A DNA stretch of 64,000 bases from Frateuria_A sp035943815 (GTDB taxonomy: Bacteria; Pseudomonadota; Gammaproteobacteria; Xanthomonadales; Rhodanobacteraceae): positions 62,001-126,000 of the forward strand of contig NZ_DASZBU010000001.1 of NCBI RefSeq assembly GCF_035943815.1. The letters run 5' to 3'. Positions within the stretch are counted from its first letter, which is position 1, and every line of letters begins with the position of its first letter. The notes beneath the pieces were generated by a model that made no database searches, was not told where the DNA came from, and saw only the letters and a program-made list of their open reading frames with translations. A program made the position numbers and the translations under genes. Shown piece after piece: positions 54,278 through 62,145 of this stretch.

Positions 54278-54475
54278 TCAGTGGGGGCGCTGTTCGCTCT
54301 GGCTTGCCTCGACCTGGCGGCCGCGGTTGATCAGTTCGCGCACGCGCAGGCCGCCCTTGCGGCCGGCCTCGCGCACGCTGAGCTTGCCGCGGGCGCCATC
54401 GACGCCGCCGTTGGATGCGTGGCTTGCGTACTTACCGTTGTCGGATCGACTGCCTGGGGACTGTTGCCGGTTCAT
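54278..54475 (-). CDS. Small KGG-repeat general stress protein
   Basis: 65 residues, hydrophilic. One KGG motif VREAGRKGGLRVRELI is at about residues 34-49; the rest is low-complexity Ser/Asn/Gly/Gln. Such proteins are induced by stress in bacteria and fungi (con-10 type) but their biochemical role is unknown. ATG 54475 has GGAGA upstream. It is a paralog of the broken gene 24 bases downstream, in the same direction. Confidence 0.75.
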   Translation of the reverse strand: MNRQQSPGSRSDNGKYASHASNGGVDGARGKLSVREAGRKGGLRVRELINRGRQVEASQSEQRPH

Positions 54476-54844
54476 GGGATATGTCTCCGTGGATAAGTCC
54501 AGTCTTGTTTGAAAGCCCGCTGGCTACCCTCCCGGCGTCCAGCGGAAAACGGTGGGTGCGCGGCGTCCGCACCCGCTTCCGTCCATCGGCACGCAGGTGC
54601 TGCGATGGCGGCGAACGCTCCCTCGCTCGCCAGGACGGCGCGAAGCTTCGTGGCGTCCTTCGGACGGCAAGGGCGTTGCAATGCGGATGCCAGCGCGAGG
54701 TGCGCCATGCAGCGGAGCGCGGCATCGGCGGCGCTGGAAAAAACCGCTCCGGCTGGAAAGATCTACAGCAGCGTCCGCCTGGTGGTCAGGCAGGCAGGGG
54801 TTCGGGCAGCCGCGGGAACGGATACCGCCGTGCAAGGAACGCGC
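54476..54844. other. 369-base region with no recognised gene
   Basis: Several frames are open here because of high GC, but none has a ribosome site plus recognisable protein. It should contain the promoter of the KGG genes on the minus strand. A short GGAAAAAACCG stretch lies near 54735. Nothing else was supported. Confidence 0.5.
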
Positions 54845-54872
54845 AAGAGAAAAGGGCGCCCGCGGGCGCCCT
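54845..54872 (-). terminator. Minus-strand terminator after suhB
   Basis: On the minus strand AGGGCGCCC (54872-54864) pairs with GGGCGCCCT (54861-54853) and is followed by TTTTCTCTT. It starts about 20 bases after the suhB stop. Confidence 0.85.
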
Positions 54873-54893
54873 GGTCGATCAGGCGGCGTGGGC

Positions 54894-55697
54894 TCAGGCC
54901 TTGAGCAGGGCCGGCGTGGCCTGGGCGCCGATCGCGTCGGTCATCGCCTTGGCCACGTTGAGGTTGCCGGCGATGATGTTGCCGCTGGCGGGCAGGCCAT
55001 CGCGCCCCGCGAAGTCGCCGTAGCGGCCACCCGCCTCGTGCACCAGCAGCGCGCCGGCGGCCATGTCCCAGGGCTTGAGGCCGATCTCGAAATAGCCGTC
55101 GTAGCGCGCGGCGGCGGTGTAGGCCAGGTCCAGCGCGGCGGAGCCGGAACGGCGGATGTCCTCGGCCTGGCCGAGGATCGCGCGGGTCATCGCCAGCTGC
55201 GCGTCCAGGTGCTCGCGCTGGCGGTAGGGGAAGCCGGTGGCGATCATCGCGCCGCCCAGGTTCTCCCGCCGCGACACGCGGATGCGCCGGTCGTTGAGAT
55301 AGGCGCCGTCGCCCTTGCTGGCGGTGAACAGCTCGTCGCGCAGCGGATCGAACACCACGCCGTAGATCGGCACGCCCTTCTCGACCAGCGCGATCGAGAC
55401 GGAGAAGTGCGGAATGCCGCGCAGGTAGTTGTGCGTGCCGTCCAGCGGGTCGATCACCCAGGTCAGCGGGTTCTTGCCGCTGGCGCCGCCTTCCTCGGCG
55501 AGGATGGCGTGCTCGGGATAGGCGCGGCGCAGCTCCTTGACGATCTCGGCCTCGGCCAGGCGATCGACCTCGGAGGCGAAGTCCATGCGGTGCTTCTCGA
55601 CCACGTGCAGGCCGTCGATGCGGTTCATGTAGCGCAGGATCACGTTGCCTGCGGCGCGCGCGGCACGTGCCGCGATGGTGACGGCGGGTCTGGGCAT
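54894..55697 (-). CDS. suhB: Inositol monophosphatase family protein SuhB
   Basis: 267 residues. Magnesium-dependent phosphatase fold with WVIDPLDGTHNYLRG (about 82-96) and the late WDMAAGALLVHEAGG. In E. coli SuhB also joins the rRNA antitermination complex with NusA/NusB. Divergent pairing with trmJ is the same as in E. coli and supports the call. ATG 55697; terminator downstream. Confidence 0.94.
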   Translation of the reverse strand: MPRPAVTIAARAARAAGNVILRYMNRIDGLHVVEKHRMDFASEVDRLAEAEIVKELRRAYPEHAILAEEGGASGKNPLTWVIDPLDGTHNYLRGIPHFSVSIALVEKGVPIYGVVFDPLRDELFTASKGDGAYLNDRRIRVSRRENLGGAMIATGFPYRQREHLDAQLAMTRAILGQAEDIRRSGSAALDLAYTAAARYDGYFEIGLKPWDMAAGALLVHEAGGRYGDFAGRDGLPASGNIIAGNLNVAKAMTDAIGAQATPALLKA

Positions 55698-55855
55698 GGC
55701 TTCGGCTTGGGATAAAGAGCGGATTGCGGCCGGCGATTCTAGCAGAGCGGGCCGGCGGACCTGTAGGAGCGCTCCCGCAGGCGGTTGCCACCCGGAGAGG
55801 CCCCCGTGGCGAACGGGGGTTATCCTTGCCGGTCCCGTTGCCCCGATTGCCGCCC

Positions 55856-56617
55856 ATGACCAGCCCCGCCGACCTCGCCACGCTGTTCCGCTTCGTGCTC
55901 GTGCGTACCTCGCATCCCGGCAACATCGGCAGCGCGGCGCGAGCGATCCGCACGATGGGCTTCACCCGGCTGGAACTGGTGGCGCCGGCCGATTTCCCCA
56001 GCCGCGAGGCCGATGCGCTGGCGGCCAATGCGGTCAGCGTGCTGGCCGAAGCGAAGGTGCATGGCACGCTGGTGGATGGCCTGGCGGGCGTCACCTTCGC
56101 GCTGGGTCTGTCGGCGCGAAGGCGCGGCGTGAACCTGGAGGAACTGACCCCGCGCGAAGGCGCGGCGCAGGCGCTGGCCGCCGCCGCGCGCGGCGAGCAG
56201 GTGGCGCTGGTGTTCGGCAACGAGCGCACCGGGCTGGAGAACGAGGAGCTGGCGCGCTGCCATGCGATGGTGCGCATCCCCAGCGTGGAGGACTACAGCT
56301 CGCTCAACCTGGCCCAGGCGGTGCAGGTAATGGCCTACGAACAACGCCTGGCGATGCTGGGCGAGGCGCCCCTGCCGGCGCCGCCGGAGCACGACGAGCC
56401 GCCCGCCGACGCATCGCGCATGGAGCGCTTCTTCGAGCACCTGGCGCAGACGCTGGAAGAGATCGAGTTCCACAAGGGCCGCGAGCCGGCCACGATCATG
56501 CTGCGGCTGCGCCGGTTGTTCCAGCGCGCGCAGCCGGACGAGCGCGAGCTGCGCATCCTGCACGGCGTGCTCGCCGACGCACAGCGCATGGCGATGCTGG
56601 CGCACCGCGCGAAGTAA
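55856..56617 (+). CDS. trmJ: tRNA Cm32/Um32 methyltransferase TrmJ
   Basis: 253 residues. SPOUT-fold methyltransferase that modifies the 2'-O of nucleotide 32 in certain tRNAs. VRTSHPGNIGSAARA (about 17-31), LVFGNERTGLENEEL and IPSVEDYSSLNLAQAVQV form the knotted SAM site, and a helical C-terminal extension follows. ATG 55856 gives the family N-terminus MTSPADLATLFRFV. A 7-bp hairpin (55801-55819) lies in the leader. Confidence 0.95.
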   Translation: MTSPADLATLFRFVLVRTSHPGNIGSAARAIRTMGFTRLELVAPADFPSREADALAANAVSVLAEAKVHGTLVDGLAGVTFALGLSARRRGVNLEELTPREGAAQALAAAARGEQVALVFGNERTGLENEELARCHAMVRIPSVEDYSSLNLAQAVQVMAYEQRLAMLGEAPLPAPPEHDEPPADASRMERFFEHLAQTLEEIEFHKGREPATIMLRLRRLFQRAQPDERELRILHGVLADAQRMAMLAHRAK

Positions 56618-56646
56618 GGCCTGCCGCAAGCGTGGCCGGCAGCGGC

Positions 56647-57246
56647 TCAGGGCGCGACCGGCTGCAAGGCCTCCACGTACACCAGCTCGCAGGCGCCGTC
56701 GCCGGTGTCCTCGCGGCTGAGCGAGGTGCGCCAGCGCCAGCCGTCCGGACGGCTGGCATCGACCAGGAAACCTTCGATGTGCACCAGCTCGCCCTGGCGC
56801 ACGCGCTCCATGGCGCGACGCACGCCCTCGTCGGCGGGGATCAGGTGCATGTTAGCGCTGGAGGTCTCGATCTCGCGGCGAGGAATCGGGAACTCGTCCA
56901 CGTGCCAGTAGTAGAAGCGGCCGGATTGGCGGATGTCGATGCGCGAGAGCACCGCGCTGTCGGACATGCGGCCCCAGCCGAGCGCCAGATCCACCGGCGC
57001 GAGCGAGGCGCCGGCGTCGAAACGGTAGTCCTCGCGCGAGAGCACGCGCGCGGTGAGCGCGAAGTGGGCGCGCGTGCGCAAGGTGACGTCGCCGCGCTGG
57101 AGCGTCGCGCCTTGGTCCAGGTCCACTTGCTCTGGCGCATCCGCAGCAAGCACGCCGGCAGGCGGATGCAGCGGGCGATGGGCCCACCAGCCGAGCGCGC
57201 CCCAGACGAGCGCCCCCAATAGCGCGAACCACAGCAGCCGCCGCAT
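56647..57246 (-). CDS. Membrane-anchored protein of unknown function
   Basis: 199 residues, not recognised. One hydrophobic segment at about 4-22 with Trp residues looks like an uncleaved anchor, leaving about 175 residues in the periplasm. Conserved-looking stretches include LSREDYRFDAGASLAPVDLA and IRQSGRFYYWHVDEFPIP. No metal or nucleotide motif is visible. It lies 23 bases downstream of oxyR in the same direction, so it may be co-transcribed. Composition is like its neighbours, arguing for a real gene. Confidence 0.75.
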   Translation of the reverse strand: MRRLLWFALLGALVWGALGWWAHRPLHPPAGVLAADAPEQVDLDQGATLQRGDVTLRTRAHFALTARVLSREDYRFDAGASLAPVDLALGWGRMSDSAVLSRIDIRQSGRFYYWHVDEFPIPRREIETSSANMHLIPADEGVRRAMERVRQGELVHIEGFLVDASRPDGWRWRTSLSREDTGDGACELVYVEALQPVAP

Positions 57247-57269
57247 CGTTTATCCCCTGTGGAAGTCGG

Positions 57270-58217
57270 TCAGGCGCGCTTGCGCCGCGCGGCGCCGGCG
57301 GGTTCGGGAAGGGCCGGTTTGAGCAGGTCAGCCGGCAGGCTGCGCACGACGTCGGCGAAGCGCTTGAGGAACGGCCCGAGCGATGAGCTCTTGCGCCACA
57401 CCAGCGCGATGCGCCGGCTCGGCGCGTGGCCGGCGAACTCCAGCAGCTGCACGTTGCCGGTGCGCGCCACCGGCGGCTTGATCGCCAGGGTCGGCAACAG
57501 CGTGATACCCACGTTGGCGGCCACCATCTGGCGCAGGGTTTCCAGGCTGGTCGCGCGGAAGCCGACCTTTTCGCCGGCTCCGGCGAGCTGGCACAGCTCC
57601 AGCGCCTGGTCGCGCAGGCAATGGCCATCCTCCAGCAGCAGCAGGCTTTCGTCCGAAAGGTCGGCCAGCTTCAGCCGCGCCTTGCGCTGGGCCAGCGGAT
57701 GGTCGCCGGGCACCGCCAGCACGAACGGCTCCTCGAACAGGAATTCCGCATGCAGGCTTTCCTCGTGCAGGGGCAGGGCGAGGAGCCCGGTGTCCAGCGA
57801 GCCCTCACGCAGCATGCGAATGACCTGCTCGGTCTTTTCCTCGATCAGTAGCAGCTCCAGCCGCGGAAAGCGCCGGCGTACCAGCGGCACCAGGTGCGGC
57901 AGCAGGTAGGGCCCGAGCGTGGGAAACACGCCCAGGCGCAGCTTGCCGGCCTCCGGGTCGCGCGTACGCTGGGCGATCGCGCGGATCTCGTCGACCTCGG
58001 CCAACACCGCGCGCGCGCGGCTGGCGATCTCGCGCCCGGTCTCGGTGAGCAGCACCTTGCGCGGCGTGCGCTCGACCAGCGCAACGCCCAGCTCGTCCTC
58101 CAGTTTCTTGATCTGCGTCGATAGCGTGGGTTGGCTGACGAAGCTCGCCTCGGCGGCGCGGCCGAAATGGCGGTGCTCGGCCAGCGAGACAAGATAGGTG
58201 AGATCGCGCAGGTTCAT
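57270..58217 (-). CDS. oxyR: Peroxide-sensing LysR-type regulator OxyR
   Basis: 315 residues. Winged helix-turn-helix (about 1-60) and a substrate-like sensor domain. The redox pair C200 and C209 in EDGHCLRDQALELC matches C199/C208 of E. coli OxyR, so disulfide activation by peroxide is expected. ATG 58217 is the family start; longer starts would read through the operator. No catalase or ahp genes are adjacent in this window. An OxyR-like site lies 12 bases upstream. Confidence 0.94.
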   Translation of the reverse strand: MNLRDLTYLVSLAEHRHFGRAAEASFVSQPTLSTQIKKLEDELGVALVERTPRKVLLTETGREIASRARAVLAEVDEIRAIAQRTRDPEAGKLRLGVFPTLGPYLLPHLVPLVRRRFPRLELLLIEEKTEQVIRMLREGSLDTGLLALPLHEESLHAEFLFEEPFVLAVPGDHPLAQRKARLKLADLSDESLLLLEDGHCLRDQALELCQLAGAGEKVGFRATSLETLRQMVAANVGITLLPTLAIKPPVARTGNVQLLEFAGHAPSRRIALVWRKSSSLGPFLKRFADVVRSLPADLLKPALPEPAGAARRKRA

Positions 58218-58228
58218 GGCCGAATTCG

Positions 58229-58273
58229 ATAGGTGGTGTCTATGATTGTGACGGCGGCGATCGATTCGGACAA
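58229..58273 (-). promoter_or_regulatory. oxyR: oxyR promoter with OxyR half-operator (ATAG-N7-CTAT)
   Basis: On the minus strand a -35 TTGTCC (58273-58268) and -10 CACAAT (58250-58245) are 17 bases apart. Right after the -10 lies ATAG-N7-CTAT (58229-58243), the OxyR recognition element. The second half, expected after 7 more bases, is degenerate. A site over the start region fits negative autoregulation as in E. coli. Confidence 0.55.
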
Positions 58274-58499
58274 TCCTCGGCCGAGCCCTATCGACGGATC
58301 TTTCTCTTCCGTGCTCATACCGACAAGGCGGACGACCTCCGTTCCTCCGAGCGCAGCCGCGAGGGAAAGACGGAGGCCTTGACGGCCCGAGACACGCTTC
58401 ACGCCACCGCCAGCCCGGCCATGCCTTTTGGCACTGTGTCACAAGTCATGCCCGGCCTAGCTTCCAAGGTCCGCCTTCACCGTCCCCTGGGGAACCACC

Positions 58500-61181
58500 A
58501 TGCGTCGATTCGTCCGCCCGCTCGTGCTCACCGCGCTCGCCACCTGCTGCGCCGCCGCCTTCGCCGCTACCAACGACCCGGTGCCGCGCGGCAAGCTGCC
58601 GCGCTGGGCCGTGCCGCAGTCCTACGCGGTGTCCTTCAAGGTCGACCCGCGCCAGCAGGATTTCTCCGGCACCACGGTGATCAAGGTGGACCTCAAGCAG
58701 GCCTCCGACCACATCTGGCTGCACGGGCATGACCTGAAGGTCGCGAAGGTCAGCGTGACCGACGCGGCCGGCAAGACGCACGCGGCCAAGTACGTCGAGG
58801 CGGCGCCCAAGGAGGGTGTGGTCCGCGTCGACTTCGCCGGCACCCTCAAGCCGCAGCAGCTGACCCTTTCCTTCGACTACACCGCGCCGCTCAACCAACA
58901 GCTGCAGGGCCTGTACAAGGTCAGCCATGAAGGCGTGCCCTACGCGATGACGCAGATGGAGCCGATCAGCGCACGCTACGCATTCCCCGGCTTCGACGAG
59001 CCGGACTTCAAGACGCCGTTCGACATCAGCCTGACCATACCCAACGACGAGAAGGGCGTGGCCAATACCAGGCAGATCAAGGACACGCCCGCCGGCAACG
59101 GCTGGAAGACGCTGACCTTCTCGCAGACCAAGCCGCTGCCGACTTACCTGGTCGCCTTCGGCGTCGGCCCGTGGGACATAGTGGCGGGCCCCGACATCTC
59201 GCCGGATGCCTATCGCGCCACGCCGCTCAAGCTGCGCGGCATCGCCGCCAAGGGCGAGGGCCACCGCATGCGGCACGTGCTGTCCGAAACGCCGAGCATC
59301 ATCCACGCGCTGGAGGAGTACTACGGCTTCGGCTATCCGTGGGACAAGCTGGATCTGCTCGCCGCCCCGGACTTCGCCGCCGGCGCCATGGAGAACGCAG
59401 GGTTGGTGACCTTCCGCGACTGGCTGTTGCTGCTCGATCCCGATTCCCCGGCGCAGTACGTGCGCGGCTCGTTCAACGTCAACGCGCACGAGCTGGCCCA
59501 CCAGTGGACCGGCGACACGGTCACCACCGACTGGTGGAACGACATCTGGCTCAACGAGGCCTTTGCCACCTGGATGCAGCAGAAGGTGACGATGAAGGTG
59601 CACCCGGACTACCGCGCTGACCTGGACCGCGTGCGTGGCGCGCAGGGCGCGATGGCCAACGACAGCCTGGTCACCGCGCGCAAGATCCGCCAGCCGATCA
59701 CCGGCAACGGCGACATCGAGACCGCGTTCGACTCGATCACCTACCAGAAGGGCGCCAGCGTGCTCGGCATGTTCGAGGGCTACGTCGGCGAGAAGACCTT
59801 CCAGAAGGGCATGCGCCAGTACATCCAGGACCACAAGTTCGGCAACGCCACCGCGGACGACCTGGTCGACTCGATCGCCAAGGCGGCCGACAAGGGCGAG
59901 GACTTCAGGCAGGCGTTCAAGAGCTTCCTCAACCAGCCCGGCGTGCCCTACGTGCAGACGAAGCTGAGCCAGAAGGGCGGCCAGACCGTGCTGGAGCTCA
60001 GCCAGAGCCGCTACCTGCCGGTCGGCAGCAAGGGAGATGCGAAGCACGTGTGGGGCGTGCCGGTGTGCGTGCGCTACGGCACCGCCGACGGCAGCAAGGT
60101 CGCCTGCGAGCTGCTGCAGAAGGCGCAGGGCAGCATGGTGCTGCCGGGCGCGGCGGCGAACACCTGGGTGATGCCCAACGCCAACGCCAGCGGCTACTAC
60201 CGCTTCGGCATGGGCAAGGGCGAGCTGGCGCGGGCGGGCGGACAGGTCGGCAAGCTGACCGACGCCGAGCAGCTGGCCTACGCCGACGCGGCCGACGCCA
60301 GCTTCCAGCACGGCGACCTCGACGCCGGCAGCCTGCTGGCCGCGCTCAAGCCGTTGACCGCTTCGCGCGTGCGCGAGGTGGCCACCGCACCGCTGGGCAG
60401 CTTCGGCTGGATCAACCGTTACCTCGCGCGCACCGATGCGCCGCGCGCCGCGCTGCGTGCGTGGGCTTCGTCGGCCTACCTGCCGCGGATGGAACTGCTC
60501 GGCTACCACCGCAAGCCGGGCGAGGCGGACGGCGACTCGCTGCTGCGCAGCACGCTGGCCGGGTTCCTCGCGCTCGACGTCAAGCTGCCGCAGGTGCGCA
60601 CCGAACTGCTCAAGCAGGGTGACGCCGCGCTCAAGCGCAAGGCCGACGGTCGCCTCGACCTGGGCGCGGCCGATCCGGACCTGCTGGACACGGCGCTCGG
60701 CGTGGCCGTGCAGGAGCATGGCAAGAGCGCGGTCGGCGCGCTGATCGCCGAGCTTCCCAAGACCTCCGACCCGGCCCTGCGCAATGCCATCCTGGCCGGC
60801 CTGAGCGCGGTCGAGGATCCGGCGCTGTCCGAGCAGGTGCGCAACTTTGCGCTGGACAAGCAGGTCAAGGTCGGCGAAATGGCGGCGCTGCTGCGCGGCG
60901 GCCGCGACACGCGCGCCCAGCGTGATGCAATGTGGAACTGGGCCGTGGGTCACTACGACCAGATCGTCGCCCGCACCGGCAGCTTCGCCGGCGGCCGCCT
61001 GCCCGCGCTGATGGGCGGTGGCGGCTGCTCGCAGGAAGAGGCCGACCGCCTGCAGTCGTTCTTCAAGACGCGCGCCAAGGACGTCACCGGCGCCGAGCGC
61101 GGCCTGGCACAGACCACCGAGCGCACCCTGCTGTGTGCCGCCCTGGCGGAAAAGCAGGATCCGGAGGCAATCCTGCACTGA
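58500..61181 (+). CDS. Exported M1-family zinc aminopeptidase
   Basis: 893 residues. Signal peptide about 1-23 (ending AFA-A), N-terminal beta domain, catalytic domain with GAMEN (295-299), HELAH (330-334) and the third zinc ligand E353 in NEAFATW, then a helical ERAP1-like C-terminal domain. It likely trims peptides in the periplasm or outside. A strong terminator follows. Related ERAP-type aminopeptidases are frequent in Xanthomonadales; the exact substrate is unknown. The 282-base gap before it carries the divergent oxyR promoter. Confidence 0.94.
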   Translation: MRRFVRPLVLTALATCCAAAFAATNDPVPRGKLPRWAVPQSYAVSFKVDPRQQDFSGTTVIKVDLKQASDHIWLHGHDLKVAKVSVTDAAGKTHAAKYVEAAPKEGVVRVDFAGTLKPQQLTLSFDYTAPLNQQLQGLYKVSHEGVPYAMTQMEPISARYAFPGFDEPDFKTPFDISLTIPNDEKGVANTRQIKDTPAGNGWKTLTFSQTKPLPTYLVAFGVGPWDIVAGPDISPDAYRATPLKLRGIAAKGEGHRMRHVLSETPSIIHALEEYYGFGYPWDKLDLLAAPDFAAGAMENAGLVTFRDWLLLLDPDSPAQYVRGSFNVNAHELAHQWTGDTVTTDWWNDIWLNEAFATWMQQKVTMKVHPDYRADLDRVRGAQGAMANDSLVTARKIRQPITGNGDIETAFDSITYQKGASVLGMFEGYVGEKTFQKGMRQYIQDHKFGNATADDLVDSIAKAADKGEDFRQAFKSFLNQPGVPYVQTKLSQKGGQTVLELSQSRYLPVGSKGDAKHVWGVPVCVRYGTADGSKVACELLQKAQGSMVLPGAAANTWVMPNANASGYYRFGMGKGELARAGGQVGKLTDAEQLAYADAADASFQHGDLDAGSLLAALKPLTASRVREVATAPLGSFGWINRYLARTDAPRAALRAWASSAYLPRMELLGYHRKPGEADGDSLLRSTLAGFLALDVKLPQVRTELLKQGDAALKRKADGRLDLGAADPDLLDTALGVAVQEHGKSAVGALIAELPKTSDPALRNAILAGLSAVEDPALSEQVRNFALDKQVKVGEMAALLRGGRDTRAQRDAMWNWAVGHYDQIVARTGSFAGGRLPALMGGGGCSQEEADRLQSFFKTRAKDVTGAERGLAQTTERTLLCAALAEKQDPEAILH

Positions 61182-61204
61182 GGACGGCGCCCGCCGTCGC
61201 TCCG

Positions 61205-61237
61205 AACGCCGGGCGGCAACGCCCGGCGTTTTTCTTT
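61205..61237 (+). terminator. Intrinsic terminator after M1 aminopeptidase
   Basis: AACGCCGGGCG (61205-61215) pairs with CGCCCGGCGTT (61220-61230) around a GCAA loop, followed by T-rich TTTCTTT. It lies 23 bases after the stop. Confidence 0.93.
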
Positions 61238-61313
61238 GGTCGGACCGGATAAGAAGGGGGCGGCAGCGTGCGGCGTGGCTACACTGGCATCCCGCTTGCA
61301 AAACCCCTTTCCG

Positions 61314-62138
61314 ATGACGAAAGTCCGCTCACTCCTGTCCGATGCCGCCATCCTTCTTGGCGATCGTGCCGAGGCCGAAATCCTGCTGGCCCACGTGCTA
61401 GCCAAGCCGCGCAGCTGGCTGATCGCGCATGCCGACGATCCGCTGGCCGACGCCGAGGTTTCGGCCTTCACCGCGTTGGTCGCGCGCCGCAAGGCAGGCG
61501 AGCCGGTGGCCTACCTCACTGGCCGCCGCGGTTTCTGGACGCTGGAACTGGAAGTGGATCCGGCCACCCTGATCCCGCGGCCGGAAACCGAATTGCTGGT
61601 GGAGCTGGCGTTGGCACGGCTGCCGCCGGGTGGATCGCCGCGGGTGCTCGACCTGGGCACCGGCAGTGGCGCCATCGCGCTGGCGATCGCTCGCGAGTGT
61701 CCGCATGGCCGCGTCACAGCGACCGACGCGAGCGCCGACGCGCTGGCCGTGGCGCAGCGCAATGCCGGGCGCAACCGCATCGTCAACACAGCCTTCGTCC
61801 ATGGCGACTGGTTCGCGCCGCTGGCCGGCACGTGTTTCGAAGTGATCGTCGCCAACCCGCCGTATATCGCCGCGCACGATCCGCATCTGGCCCAGGGCGA
61901 CCTGCGCTTCGAGCCGGCCGGCGCGCTGGCCTCCGGCCCGGACGGCCTGGACGACATCCGGCGCATCGTCGCAGGTGCCCAGGCGCATCTCGCGCCGGGT
62001 GGCTGGCTGATGTTCGAGCACGGCTGGGACCAGGGCGCGGCGGTGCGCGGACTGCTCGAGGCGGCCGGCTATCGCGAGGTGTTCACCACGCAGGACCTGG
62101 AAGGGCGCGACCGGGTGAGCGGCGGCCGCGCGGCCTGA
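61314..62138 (+). CDS. prmC: Release-factor glutamine methyltransferase PrmC
   Basis: 274 residues. It methylates the GGQ glutamine of RF1 and RF2. An N-terminal helical domain (about 1-75), SAM motif LDLGTGSGAIALA (about 107-119) and catalytic NPPYI are present. ATG 61314 begins MTKVRSLL; the longer frame overlaps the preceding terminator. Unusually for the family there is no prfA next to it here. It ends 7 bases from the convergent dxs stop. Confidence 0.94.
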   Translation: MTKVRSLLSDAAILLGDRAEAEILLAHVLAKPRSWLIAHADDPLADAEVSAFTALVARRKAGEPVAYLTGRRGFWTLELEVDPATLIPRPETELLVELALARLPPGGSPRVLDLGTGSGAIALAIARECPHGRVTATDASADALAVAQRNAGRNRIVNTAFVHGDWFAPLAGTCFEVIVANPPYIAAHDPHLAQGDLRFEPAGALASGPDGLDDIRRIVAGAQAHLAPGGWLMFEHGWDQGAAVRGLLEAAGYREVFTTQDLEGRDRVSGGRAA

Positions 62139-62145
62139 ACGGCCT

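Noticed and set aside
54509..54904. Open frame of 131 codons between the KGG gene and suhB
   Set aside because: No ribosome site or recognisable domain, overlaps the suhB terminator; probably chance in high-GC DNA.
56621..56642. CTGCCG/CGGCAG stem between trmJ and the convergent unknown gene
   Set aside because: Only 6 bp with no T run; too weak to call a terminator.
58428..58447. TGGCAC sequence as a possible sigma-54 promoter before the M1 aminopeptidase
   Set aside because: TGGCAC at 58429 is not followed at the right distance by TTGC; it fails the -24/-12 pattern despite rpoN being present.
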